A stretch of DNA of 6,749 bases. Source: Lysobacterales bacterium. Its GTDB lineage: Bacteria; Pseudomonadota; Gammaproteobacteria; Xanthomonadales; SZUA-36. The translations under genes were made by a program, and so were the position numbers. The stretch spans positions 1 to 6,749 of the forward strand of contig JABSSV010000122.1 in the NCBI GenBank assembly GCA_013213875.1, given 5' to 3'. Below are positions 1-5,736 of the stretch, piece by piece. Under the pieces are notes generated by a model. That model worked only from the letters and a program-made list of their open reading frames with translations, was not told the DNA's origin and did no database searches. Each line of letters begins with the position of its first letter. The first letter of the stretch is position 1.

Positions 1-1
1 A

Positions 2-367
2 TGGTGGGGCGGGGACATGCTGCCAACCTACATCAGCCCCTATCTGGGCATGCAGACCGGCCACCTGCGACAAAATCCAAAGGTCTGGTGGGAGACCGAT
101 AATGACGGCATCCGGCCGCCGGCTTCCGAACGTCTCGAACTAGAACAGCTGGTTCAGGGCTACACGATCAACGGTGCCCGTCAGCTGCGTCTGGACGAGC
201 AGCTTGGCTCCATTGAAGCCGGCAAGCTGGCGGACTTCCTGGTGCTGGAACGCAACTTGTTCGAGATCGACCCCTTCCATATCTGGACGCTGGAGCCCTC
301 AGCGGTCCTCATGGAGGGCGAACTGATTCAGGGCGCGCTGCCGCCAGAGGTGGTCACAGGTCCCTGA
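2..367 (+). CDS. Amidohydrolase (COG1574/amidohydrolase-3 type), C-terminal fragment
   Basis: This is the last 121 residues of a protein that begins left of the window. The frame is open back to base 2 (WWGGD before the first visible Met), so the ATG at 17 is internal. The segment QLVQGYTINGARQL, followed by GSIEAGKLADFLVLE (bases 206-250), is the usual C-terminal signature of metal-dependent amidohydrolases. The end of the TIM barrel returns there to the small beta-sandwich, and the family's GxIexGKxADfvvL motif is clear. The spacing, with a late VLMEGELIQG strand, fits the YtcJ-like COG1574 group. Those enzymes are usually predicted exported or cytosolic hydrolases of unknown substrate. The metal-binding His residues lie outside the window, so activity cannot be judged. 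There is no visible link to the haem locus. The gene is followed by 157 bp of non-coding sequence. Confidence 0.85.
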   Translation, partial: WWGGDMLPTYISPYLGMQTGHLRQNPKVWWETDNDGIRPPASERLELEQLVQGYTINGARQLRLDEQLGSIEAGKLADFLVLERNLFEIDPFHIWTLEPSAVLMEGELIQGALPPEVVTGP

Positions 368-375
368 CAAAGCCC

Positions 376-389
376 TGATGCAGGCATCA
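376..389. repeat. Short inverted repeat after the amidohydrolase gene
   Basis: TGATGC and GCATCA face each other with only AG between, so the practical hairpin is TGATG/CATCA with a 4-nt loop. It starts 9 bp after the TGA stop. No T-tract follows, so it is at best a weak terminator. The rest of the 157-bp gap (368-524) holds a small palindrome, GGTAAATTACC at 405-415, and the ribosome-binding site of the next gene. I see no convincing promoter there. Confidence 0.25.
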
Positions 390-509
390 AAGAATCTTGC
401 AGCAGGTAAATTACCGTGCGGGAACGATTTCCCCGCCAGACCCTGGGGCGGCTAGCTACCCAGCAGCCGTTTATTCACCTAGACTGATATGAACCCCTAA
501 CCACATTTT

Positions 510-515
510 GAGGAG
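510..515 (+). promoter_or_regulatory. Ribosome binding site of the SYLF gene
   Basis: GAGGAG lies 9 nt before the ATG at 525. This fixes the start and puts the signal peptide exactly at the N-terminus. Confidence 0.75.
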
Positions 516-524
516 TGCATCTCC

Positions 525-1064
525 ATGCGCGCATTAATCAGCAACGCTTTGTTCATTCTGTTCTTGTCCGCCGCGACAGTCAGTCAAGCCAACTGGGATC
601 CGGCCGAGGCCGAGGAGCAGCGCAAAAAGGCTGAGGCAGCCAAGGCCGCCTTGCTGGAGCAGGACCCGGACATGCAGCGATTTTTTAATGCTTCCGTGGG
701 CTACGTGGTTCTACCCACGGTGGGCAAAGGTGGTATCGGCATCGGCGGCGCGCGGGGCAAGGGGGTTCTTTATGAGGGTGGCGCCATTACCGCCACCGTT
801 ACCATGACGCAGCTCAGCATTGGCTTCCAATGGGGTGGGCAGGCCTACAGCCAATTTATTTTCTTTGAAGACCAGGCCACGCTGAACACCTTCAAGCAGG
901 GCAATTATGAGCTTAATGCTCAAGTATCAGCCGTCGCTGTCACGCTGGGCGCCTCGGCAGATGCCTCGTTTGAGGATGGCATGGCCATTTTCACCATGGC
1001 CAAGGGCGGTCTTATGTACGAAGCCGCTGTGGGCGGGCAGAAATTCAAGGTCAGCCCGCGCTAA
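525..1064 (+). CDS. Secreted SYLF/YSC84-domain protein
   Basis: This 179-residue protein belongs to the bacterial SYLF (YSC84-like, 'lipid-binding SYLF domain') family. Residues 1-22 form a signal peptide with a hydrophobic core (LFILFLSAATVSQA) and a likely cut after SQA. A charged helix follows (about 25-47, EAEEQRKKAEAAKAALLEQD). The SYLF domain fills residues 50 to the end. Its hallmarks are YVVLPTVGKGGIGIGGARGKG (60-80), the FQWGGQAYSQFIFF strand (about 101-114), AQVSAVA (about 132-138) and the terminal DGMAIFTMAKGGLMYEA (about 151-167). Length and order are normal for a stand-alone bacterial member. In eukaryotes SYLF domains bind phosphoinositides. The bacterial role is not established, and a periplasmic or envelope location is inferred from the signal peptide. 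The gene sits alone, converges on the gene at 1158-1679, and shows no Fur site. Confidence 0.9.
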   Translation: MRALISNALFILFLSAATVSQANWDPAEAEEQRKKAEAAKAALLEQDPDMQRFFNASVGYVVLPTVGKGGIGIGGARGKGVLYEGGAITATVTMTQLSIGFQWGGQAYSQFIFFEDQATLNTFKQGNYELNAQVSAVAVTLGASADASFEDGMAIFTMAKGGLMYEAAVGGQKFKVSPR

Positions 1065-1123
1065 GCCAGGAGTCGCCCTGTTAACGGTCCTTTGGCCCAG
1101 CGCAGAGGGCCCAACAACAGCGA

Positions 1124-1141
1124 CGGCAGGTTGAACTGCCG
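1124..1141. terminator. Possible bidirectional terminator or stem-loop between convergent genes
   Basis: CGGCAG, loop GTTGAA, CTGCCG makes a perfect 6-bp stem in the 93-bp gap between two convergent genes. A second, imperfect pairing (GGCCC around 1094-1098 with GGGCC around 1108-1112) lies next to it. Neither is followed by a clear T-run, so intrinsic termination is uncertain. Confidence 0.3.
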
Positions 1142-1157
1142 ACACTCTGATTGCGCG

Positions 1158-1679
1158 TCAATGTATGCGCACGCCTTCGCGCATGGTGGCGGCGGTGGTG
1201 CTGGGTTCCAGGCGTTCAAGGTAAGGACCCAGGATTTCTGCCATAGCGGGGTCACTGGCGCCACCATGCTGCAGCAAGCAAGCCAGCTGCTGGGCAAGGC
1301 GCTGAGCGTGGCGTTGACTAAAATGCCGGAAGGTGCTCGCCAAACGCTGGTCTTCAAAAAGTCGGGTCAGCTGTTCCAGTCCGCCTTCCAGCGCCTCCCG
1401 GGTGATTTCGAAACGACCCCAACAGCGGCTATTCAGGGCCAGATGCGCGACGGCTGTTGCAAAGTGCTCCACTTCTGCCAGGGTTTCCGGGCCCGTGCGA
1501 CCCGAGCGACGCGCTTGCGATGCGGCTTCATCGAGTGATTTTTCCGCCACCAGTCGTGCCTGAGCGAAGCAGACATGCGCATCATTGAAGCGGGATACGG
1601 AATGCGCCTGCACGCCCTCACGCATCAGGCTACCCCAATCACGGTCCGACGCTCTGCTTTCTTCTTGCCTGAAAATCAT
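1158..1679 (-). CDS. Fur-box-controlled TPR-like helical protein of unknown function
   Basis: This predicted 173-residue cytosolic protein has no signal peptide or membrane segment. I do not recognise a named family. The sequence reads as paired amphipathic helices of tetratricopeptide type: DWGSLMREGVQAHSVSRFND, then AHVCFAQARLVAEKSLDEAA, then VEHFATAVAHLALNSRCWGR and FEITREALEGGLEQLTRLFE. The small residues fall where TPR helices pack. An upstream ATG at 1688 is in frame, but AGG would sit directly against it. From the ATG at 1679, AGGA is 8 nt upstream, so I chose that start. The gene follows hugZ on the same strand after about 100 bp. That gap holds a Fur box overlapping a sigma70-like promoter. 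Iron-starvation induction is therefore likely, and a role in haem or iron metabolism is inference from context only. Confidence 0.7.
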   Translation of the reverse strand: MIFRQEESRASDRDWGSLMREGVQAHSVSRFNDAHVCFAQARLVAEKSLDEAASQARRSGRTGPETLAEVEHFATAVAHLALNSRCWGRFEITREALEGGLEQLTRLFEDQRLASTFRHFSQRHAQRLAQQLACLLQHGGASDPAMAEILGPYLERLEPSTTAATMREGVRIH

Positions 1680-1710
1680 GGCGCACATCCTGTCTCATGC
1701 CGGGACAGGG

Positions 1711-1739
1711 ATTTTATTGGTAATGAGAATCATTTGCAA
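1711..1739 (-). promoter_or_regulatory. Sigma70-type promoter for the TPR-like gene
   Basis: Read on the minus strand, TTGCAA (1739-1734), a 17-nt spacer and TAAAAT (1716-1711) form a promoter with 4/6 and 5/6 matches to consensus. It lies about 32 bp before the chosen start. The Fur box covers the -35 element and most of the spacer, which is ideal for repression. Confidence 0.65.
1719..1737. promoter_or_regulatory. Fur box upstream of the TPR-like gene
   Basis: The 19-bp site GGTAATGAGAATCATTTGC matches the classical Fur consensus GATAATGATAATCATTATC at 15 of 19 positions by direct comparison, including the AATGA and AATCATT core. It overlaps the -35 and spacer of the promoter for the gene at 1679. 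Repression by Fe-Fur when iron is plentiful is the expected outcome. Confidence 0.8.
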
Positions 1740-1742
1740 TAA
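1721..1742 (+). repeat. Left copy of a 22-bp inverted repeat flanking hugZ
   Basis: These 22 bases (beginning TAATGAGAATCATTTG) are identical to the reverse complement of 2554-2575. The copies enclose hugZ with 811 bp between them, and both are Fur-site cores. The identity stops at both edges (G versus T at 1720, G versus A at 1743). Confidence 0.85.
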
Positions 1743-1782
1743 GAGCCGATTTGCCAGGACCTTTCTGTGGCAGGTTGCAGCG

Positions 1783-2538
1783 CTAATTTGCCCTCAGGGA
1801 CCGCACACGCGCTTCCTTTACCAGCGCAACAAGACGCGGCCGCAGCCCTTCAGCGTTTTCCAGAGGCTGCTCATAGCAGTAGCGTAGCGGCTGCCCCTCA
1901 CAGCGCATATCAATGCCATCCGGGTCCAGTCCCGTGATCAGCCATTCACCGTGCGGCGCCTCGCACAGCACGTGCGCATAGAGCGCGGTGGCGTCGAGAT
2001 GGTCCTCGTTCATATGCGCAACCGCACCTGCCTCACGCTCATGCCAGGCAGTCCAGTCGGCACAAGCGGTTAGCAGTGCGCCAGGCTCAAGAATGTGGAT
2101 CATGCCCGCATCGTCATAGAAGGTGCTGCGCATGGGTCGTAAGCTCCAGAGCACCCGATTGGCGTCGGCCAGCACGGCCTCCTGACCGGGATGACAGGCC
2201 TGCCAGCGGATGCTGGCGCGAGCCGCCTCATCATCAGCCAGAACTCGTGCCTGAGCCTCAATGGACAGTTGCGCACGCTCCACAGCGGACCCGGCTGCCA
2301 CTAACAGCACATTACAGCGCCCGGCTGCAGCCAGCAGGCCATGCTGCTCGGATTGTGCGTGCAACAACAGCAACAAAGAGCCGTCGCTATCAGTGGCTGC
2401 AACCTGTTGCTTCAGTACGGGCTGGCCGCTGGCGCTGTCCAGCGGCGCCAAAATGAGGGACCGGGAAAGCCTCAGCAGCCTCTTAGCCGCCCGCTGCTCA
2501 GGCTGGGATAGCGTTGCATTTACTTGGTCCTCGGACAT
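1783..2538 (-). CDS. hugZ: HugZ-family haem oxygenase-like protein (split barrel + DUF2470)
   Basis: This is a 251-residue cytosolic protein. Residues about 12-160 fit the pyridoxamine-5'-phosphate-oxidase-like split barrel (AKRLLRLSRSLILAPLD, then QPVLKQQVAATDSDGSLLLLL and an RVLADD strand). Residues about 168-248 form the DUF2470 domain with its signature HMNEDH (175-180) and the later GLDPDGIDMRCEG and LRPRLVALVKEAR. This two-domain layout and length are those of the HugZ group. Helicobacter and Campylobacter members degrade haem to release iron. I cannot identify the haem ligand here, so catalytic activity is by family. The gene starts 77 bp from hmuT on the opposite strand, with a Fur box between them. 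The ATG at 2538 has only a weak CAGG about 8 nt upstream. A general flavin/PNPOx-like protein is the alternative, but the haem context argues against it. Confidence 0.85.
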   Translation of the reverse strand: MSEDQVNATLSQPEQRAAKRLLRLSRSLILAPLDSASGQPVLKQQVAATDSDGSLLLLLHAQSEQHGLLAAAGRCNVLLVAAGSAVERAQLSIEAQARVLADDEAARASIRWQACHPGQEAVLADANRVLWSLRPMRSTFYDDAGMIHILEPGALLTACADWTAWHEREAGAVAHMNEDHLDATALYAHVLCEAPHGEWLITGLDPDGIDMRCEGQPLRYCYEQPLENAEGLRPRLVALVKEARVRSLRAN

Positions 2539-2553
2539 GTTGATCGCCTGTTT

Positions 2554-2575
2554 TTATTGCAAATGATTCTCATTA
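2554..2575 (-). repeat. Right copy of the 22-bp inverted repeat flanking hugZ
   Basis: This is the exact reverse complement of 1721-1742. It places the Fur core in the same orientation relative to hmuT as the left copy has relative to the TPR-like gene. Confidence 0.85.
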
Positions 2576-2584
2576 ACTTACAAT
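2557..2584 (+). promoter_or_regulatory. Promoter of the hmuTUV operon
   Basis: TTGCAA (2557-2562), a 16-nt spacer and TACAAT (2579-2584) form a sigma70-like promoter with 4/6 and 5/6 matches, 31 bp before the GTG start of hmuT. The -35 hexamer is identical to that of the TPR-like gene's promoter and sits in the same repeat. For divergent hugZ I see only a weak possibility (TTGTAA near 2584-2579 on the minus strand, no good -10). Confidence 0.6.
2559..2577. promoter_or_regulatory. Fur box in the hugZ-hmuT divergent control region
   Basis: GCAAATGATTCTCATTAAC matches the Fur consensus (reverse-complement form GATAATGATTATCATTATC) at 15 of 19 positions. It lies between the divergent starts of hugZ (2538) and hmuT (2616) and covers the hmuT promoter spacer. 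One Fur site can therefore repress both directions. Confidence 0.85.
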
Positions 2585-2615
2585 AGCCAGCCGCCCCGCG
2601 TACAGGCCAGATGTT

Positions 2616-3461
2616 GTGAAATTATTAAAATCAAGCGCTTTTCTTTTTCTCATCTCTTTGAGCGCTGCCAGTTGGGCTGCGGAACGGGTCGTGGCAGTCG
2701 GTGGCGACATCACGGAAATCGTCTTCGCCCTCGGTGAAGGGCACCGCATAGTGGCCAACGATTCGACCAGCGTCTATCCAGCGGCAGCCGCCACGCTTCC
2801 CAAGGTGGGCTACGTGCGGCAACTATCGGCAGAGGGTGTGTTATCGGTAGAGCCCGACCTGCTGCTCATTAGCGGCGCAGCGGGGCCGCCAGCGGCTCTC
2901 GAACTGCTGGAGGGTTCCGGAGTGGATATCGTGGCTATGGAAACCGCCTACGATGTCGATGCCATTATCGCCAAAGCACGCACGGTAGCTGCGGCGCTGG
3001 ATGCGGAACAGGCAGGCGCGGAAATGATCGCCAAAATTGAAGCAGACTGGGCCAGTGCCCGCGATGCTATTGGCTCCGGCCTCGATCAACGCATGTTGTT
3101 TTTTGCGGCACCGCCCCGCGGGGCCCCGCGAGCAGCCGGACGCGACACCGCCGCTCAGGGCATTATCGACATGCTGGGCGGAGAGAATGTCTTCGCAGAC
3201 CACACGGGATACAAACCCCTGTCTCTGGAAGCAGCCGTTGCCGCCGATCCGGATCTGATTCTGGTGATGCATCATCACGCTGATCTGATGGGTGGTCTGC
3301 AGGCGGTACTGGAGCACCCAGCCCTGTCCCTGACCTCCGCAGCTCAAGCGGGACGGGTATACCTCGTCGACCCGGTCACGGTCATGCAGTTCGGACCCAG
3401 AACGCCCGCGGCCGTGGCCCAACTGGCGGCGGAGATCACAGGGGATCAGGCGCAACCATGA
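2616..3461 (+). CDS. hmuT: HmuT, periplasmic haem-binding protein of the haem ABC importer
   Basis: This 281-residue class III (helical-backbone) substrate-binding protein takes haem from the outer-membrane receptor to HmuUV. It has a signal peptide, MKLLKSSAFLFLISLSAASWA, with a cut near residue 21-22. There is no lipobox, so it should be soluble in the periplasm. The domain starts with ERVVAVGGDITEIVFALG. The motif KVGYVRQLSAEG contains Tyr66, matching the conserved Tyr that coordinates haem in ShuT, PhuT and HmuT. AAGRDTAAQGIIDMLGG (about 173-189) is also typical. The start is GTG: the ATG at 2611 runs straight into TGA, and AGG lies 9 nt before the GTG. An unusual HHH at 219-221 lies in the C-lobe. 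The stop overlaps the start of hmuU (ATGA). The gene is the first in a Fur-box-controlled operon. Confidence 0.93.
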   Translation: MKLLKSSAFLFLISLSAASWAAERVVAVGGDITEIVFALGEGHRIVANDSTSVYPAAAATLPKVGYVRQLSAEGVLSVEPDLLLISGAAGPPAALELLEGSGVDIVAMETAYDVDAIIAKARTVAAALDAEQAGAEMIAKIEADWASARDAIGSGLDQRMLFFAAPPRGAPRAAGRDTAAQGIIDMLGGENVFADHTGYKPLSLEAAVAADPDLILVMHHHADLMGGLQAVLEHPALSLTSAAQAGRVYLVDPVTVMQFGPRTPAAVAQLAAEITGDQAQP

Positions 3462-4558
3462 ACCAGCGGCTTGCTTCCGCCGCTGGCACGAGCACGCTTG
3501 GAACCCAACGCCAGCGCCGGGGGCGTAGCGTGGTGCTGGCCTGCGGCTGGTTAGCCCTCGCCGGCATGCTACTGACGGTTATGCTGGGCCCCTTATCGAT
3601 CAGCCTGAACGATCTCTGGTTGGCTTTGTCACAGCGACTCGGCCTGACGGCAGCTGATACGCTGGCGCCAGTGCGCCAGGGCGTGATTGAGCAAATCCGC
3701 ATGCCCCGGGCACTACTGGGCGCAGCGGTAGGCGCCAGCCTTGGCATTGCAGGCGCCGCCATGCAGGGCTTTTTTCGCAATCCACTGGCCGATCCCGGAC
3801 TCATTGGCGTATCGGCCGGGGGCGCTCTGGCCGCCGTAACCCTTATTGTGCTCGGTGGCACGCTGGCGCGGCCGCTGTTTGAGCTTCTGGGCACCTTCGC
3901 CATGCCGCTGGCGGCCTTTGGCGGCGCCCTGGCAACCGTCGCCCTGATTTATAGAATATCGTCGGTAGATAATCGGGTCATTGTGCCCACCATGCTGCTC
4001 GCCGGCGTCGCAGCCAACGCGCTGGCCGTGGCCGGCATTGGTTACCTGCAATTTCTCGCCGACGATGCGCAGCTCCGCGACCTGACCTTGTGGACCCTCG
4101 GTTCCCTGGGCGGCGCTACCTGGTCCCGGGTGCTACCGGCCGTGGCGCTGATGATCATCGCCATCGCAGGCCTGCTGAAGCTGGCGCGACCCATGAACGC
4201 GCTGCTACTGGGCGAGGCGGACGCGGAAACGCTCGGCGTAGATGTGGAACAGCTAAAGCGACGCGCAGCGATCCTTACGGCACTAGGCGTTGGAACGGCC
4301 ACCGCCGTGTGCGGCATCATCAGCTTTGTAGGCCTGGTCGTGCCTCATCTGGTCCGTATTCTGACCGGTCCGGATCACCGCTACGTACTGCCCGGCTCTG
4401 CCTGCCTGGGCGCTGCGCTGGTGCTGTTTGCGGATCTCATTGCCCGCCTGGCCGTTGCGCCCGCGGAACTGCCCCTTGGCGTGGTGACCGCTGCCCTGGG
4501 AGGGCCTTTCTTCGCCTGGCTGCTGCTGCGCGACAAGCACCGGGGCGGCGGCTGGTGA
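3458..4558 (+). CDS. hmuU: HmuU, FecCD-family haem ABC transporter permease
   Basis: This 366-residue inner-membrane protein belongs to the FecCD/BtuC permease family and forms the haem channel as a dimer. A hydrophobic segment at about 25-45 starts the first of many membrane spans. The family hallmarks are RMPR (81-84), followed by LLGAAVGASLGIAGAAMQG, and NPLADPGLIGVSAGG (108-122). LGEADAETLGVDV (251-263) is the cytoplasmic region that contacts the ATPase. The end carries GLVVPHLVR (292-300) and ELPLGVVTAALGGPFFAWLL. Length is normal for haem or siderophore permeases. Its ATG overlaps the hmuT stop by 4 bp, and its TGA overlaps the GTG of hmuV, so translation is probably coupled. Haem rather than siderophore or cobalamin specificity is inferred from the adjacent hmuT, hugZ and IsdG-like genes. 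Confidence 0.93.
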   Translation: MNQRLASAAGTSTLGTQRQRRGRSVVLACGWLALAGMLLTVMLGPLSISLNDLWLALSQRLGLTAADTLAPVRQGVIEQIRMPRALLGAAVGASLGIAGAAMQGFFRNPLADPGLIGVSAGGALAAVTLIVLGGTLARPLFELLGTFAMPLAAFGGALATVALIYRISSVDNRVIVPTMLLAGVAANALAVAGIGYLQFLADDAQLRDLTLWTLGSLGGATWSRVLPAVALMIIAIAGLLKLARPMNALLLGEADAETLGVDVEQLKRRAAILTALGVGTATAVCGIISFVGLVVPHLVRILTGPDHRYVLPGSACLGAALVLFADLIARLAVAPAELPLGVVTAALGGPFFAWLLLRDKHRGGGW

Positions 4559-5328
4559 GCGCTGCCCTACAACAAGCCAGCGTGATTCGCTCGCGCAGGG
4601 CCATACTCGACCGCGCGGAACTGGTCTGCAGGCCGGGGCGCCTCAGCACCTTCGTCGGCCCCAATGGCGCTGGCAAGTCCACGGCTCTGAAGCTTCTGAC
4701 CGGCAGCCTCAAACCCGATCAGGGCAGCGTCACGCTGGATGGCGAGGCCCTGCCGTCAATCGCACCACTGGCCCTGGCCAAGCGCCGGGCCTTCGTGGCC
4801 CAGACACCGCTGCTGAGTTTCCCATTTCAGGTGCATGAAGTGGTGGCCATGGGCCGTACGCCTTATCACGGCACCACGCGTGCAAGTGACGACGAGGCGG
4901 TTATTGACGAGGTCATGGGCCTACTGGATATCGAAGGCCTGGCAGAACGCAATTATCTGACGCTTTCTGGCGGGGAACGTCAGCGCGTCAACATCGCACG
5001 CGCTCTGGCGCAGCTTTGGGACCATGAAACGACGCACACACCGTGGTTGTTTCTGGATGAACCCACCTCGGCGCTGGATCTCAAATATCAGCTACGCCTA
5101 ATGCAGCTTTTAAGGCAGCTGGTTAAGCGGGACTGGGGCATAGTGGTGGTTTTGCATGACCTGCAGCTGGTGCAGGAATATGCCCATGATGTGGTGCTGT
5201 TCCAGAATGGTCGCCTGCTGGGCGCAGGCCCCGTGGACCAGTGGCTGACGCCCGTGACCGTGCAGCAGGTGTTTGAGCTAGAAAAACCCTATGCGCTTGG
5301 CGCCGGAAGCTCGTCCGGCGCCAGCTAG
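4555..5328 (+). CDS. hmuV: HmuV, haem ABC transporter ATP-binding protein
   Basis: This ATPase of 257 residues powers HmuTU. Walker A is GPNGAGKST (35-43), the Q-loop is in AFVAQ, the signature is LSGGERQ (137-143), Walker B is WLFLDEP (from 164), and the switch His is His201 in VLHDL. All catalytic motifs are intact. The frame stays open far upstream (to 4090), but that stretch is the shadow of hmuU. The real start is the GTG at 4555, which overlaps the hmuU stop as GTGA and gives the usual HmuV length with only a short lead (SAALQQASVIRSRRAILD) before the core. The region QEYAHDVVLFQNGRLLGAGP is typical of iron/haem importers. The last codons form a strong GC hairpin with the stop just after it. 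No haem chaperone gene (hmuS/hemS) accompanies the operon in this window. Confidence 0.93.
   Translation: MSAALQQASVIRSRRAILDRAELVCRPGRLSTFVGPNGAGKSTALKLLTGSLKPDQGSVTLDGEALPSIAPLALAKRRAFVAQTPLLSFPFQVHEVVAMGRTPYHGTTRASDDEAVIDEVMGLLDIEGLAERNYLTLSGGERQRVNIARALAQLWDHETTHTPWLFLDEPTSALDLKYQLRLMQLLRQLVKRDWGIVVVLHDLQLVQEYAHDVVLFQNGRLLGAGPVDQWLTPVTVQQVFELEKPYALGAGSSSGAS
5298..5323. terminator. Perfect GC-rich stem-loop at the 3' end of hmuV
   Basis: TGGCGCCGGA, loop AGCTCG, TCCGGCGCCA gives a perfect 10-bp stem lying inside the last codons of hmuV, ending 2 bases before the TAG stop. It sits between two convergent genes that are only 18 bp apart. No T-tract follows directly on the plus strand. On the minus strand GGGTTTTT lies about 8 bases beyond the stem. 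It may terminate or stabilise transcripts from either side. Confidence 0.45.
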
Positions 5329-5346
5329 ACATAACTGCAGCAGCAA

Positions 5347-5658
5347 TCAGTCGCTGCCCAACGTGACCTGAAAGCCTTCGAATTGGGGATGGCCCAGATA
5401 CAGGCCGCGGTTGTCGCCTGCATTGCGATGTGCTGCCTTGAAGGCTTCTGATCGCGTCCAGTCCCTAAATGCCGCCTCACTCTCCCAGATCGTGTGCGAA
5501 GCGTAGAGCGTGTGATCCTCGTGCTCGGGACCACGCAGGAGGCGAAACTCAACGTAGCCCGGCACCTGATCCAGGTGCGTGTCACGCGTGGCCCACACTT
5601 CTTCGAAGTCTTCTTCTTTACCGGGGACAATTTTGAAACGGTTCATGGCAATGTACAT
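5347..5658 (-). CDS. IsdG-like haem monooxygenase (antibiotic biosynthesis monooxygenase fold)
   Basis: This 103-residue cytosolic protein has the dimeric alpha-beta ferredoxin-like ABM fold. MYIAMNRFKIVPGKEEDFEE opens the domain, followed by VPGYVEFRLLRGPE and the strand/helix pair SHTIWESEAAFRDWTRSEAF. Asn6, Trp67 and His77 match in place and spacing the Asn/Trp/His triad of the IsdG/IsdI/MhuD haem-degrading enzymes, where His is the haem ligand. IsdG-family enzymes open haem without a classical HO-1 fold. Gram-negative relatives near hmu genes include Bradyrhizobium HmuD/HmuQ. AAGGA lies 7 nt before the ATG at 5658. The gene follows the DUF6607-type gene on the same strand after 78 bp and converges on hmuV, so it is not in the hmuTUV transcript. 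No Fur box is seen directly upstream. A non-haem ABM is the alternative. Confidence 0.8.
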   Translation of the reverse strand: MYIAMNRFKIVPGKEEDFEEVWATRDTHLDQVPGYVEFRLLRGPEHEDHTLYASHTIWESEAAFRDWTRSEAFKAAHRNAGDNRGLYLGHPQFEGFQVTLGSD

Positions 5659-5689
5659 AGCGTATTCCTTCGTGCCGTCTAAAGGGGTT

Positions 5690-5712
5690 GGCTGATGCTC
5701 CAGACATCAGCC
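5690..5712 (-). repeat. Inverted repeat between the DUF6607-type gene and the IsdG-like gene
   Basis: GGCTGATG, a 7-nt loop and CATCAGCC form a perfect 8-bp stem in the 78-bp gap. Read on the minus strand it is followed by AACCCCTTTAGAC, a poor T-run. It could be a leaky terminator that lowers read-through into the IsdG-like gene, or a transcript-stabilising hairpin after the first gene. It might also be an operator, but I know no matching regulator. Confidence 0.4.
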
Positions 5713-5736
5713 CCATAAGAGTTATGCAGCCCTGAC

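Noticed and set aside
405..415. Palindrome GGTAAATTACC upstream of the SYLF gene, considered as an operator.
   Set aside because: Short, single copy, no known regulator site matches it, and no promoter elements are clear around it.
1092..1538. Plus-strand open frame of 148 codons opposite the TPR-like gene.
   Set aside because: Low-complexity Gly/Ala/Arg-rich translation, no ribosome-binding site, and no promoter. The minus-strand gene has AGGA, a promoter and a Fur box.
2076..2456. Plus-strand open frame of 126 codons inside hugZ.
   Set aside because: Arg/Pro/Cys-rich antisense shadow of a well-supported HugZ-family gene.
1721..2575. Inverted repeats flanking hugZ as ends of a mobile element.
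   Set aside because: The 22-bp repeats are Fur-site cores, there is no transposase between them, and no target duplication is visible.
2841..3455. Minus-strand open frame of 204 codons across hmuT.
   Set aside because: Antisense shadow of hmuT; its composition (Cys, Gln, Arg-rich) fits no protein family and it has no start signals.
4090..4554. N-terminal extension of the hmuV frame, giving a 412-residue ATPase.
   Set aside because: This part is the +1 shadow of hmuU, is Arg/Gly-rich without domain character, and the GTG at 4555 overlapping the hmuU stop gives the normal HmuV length.
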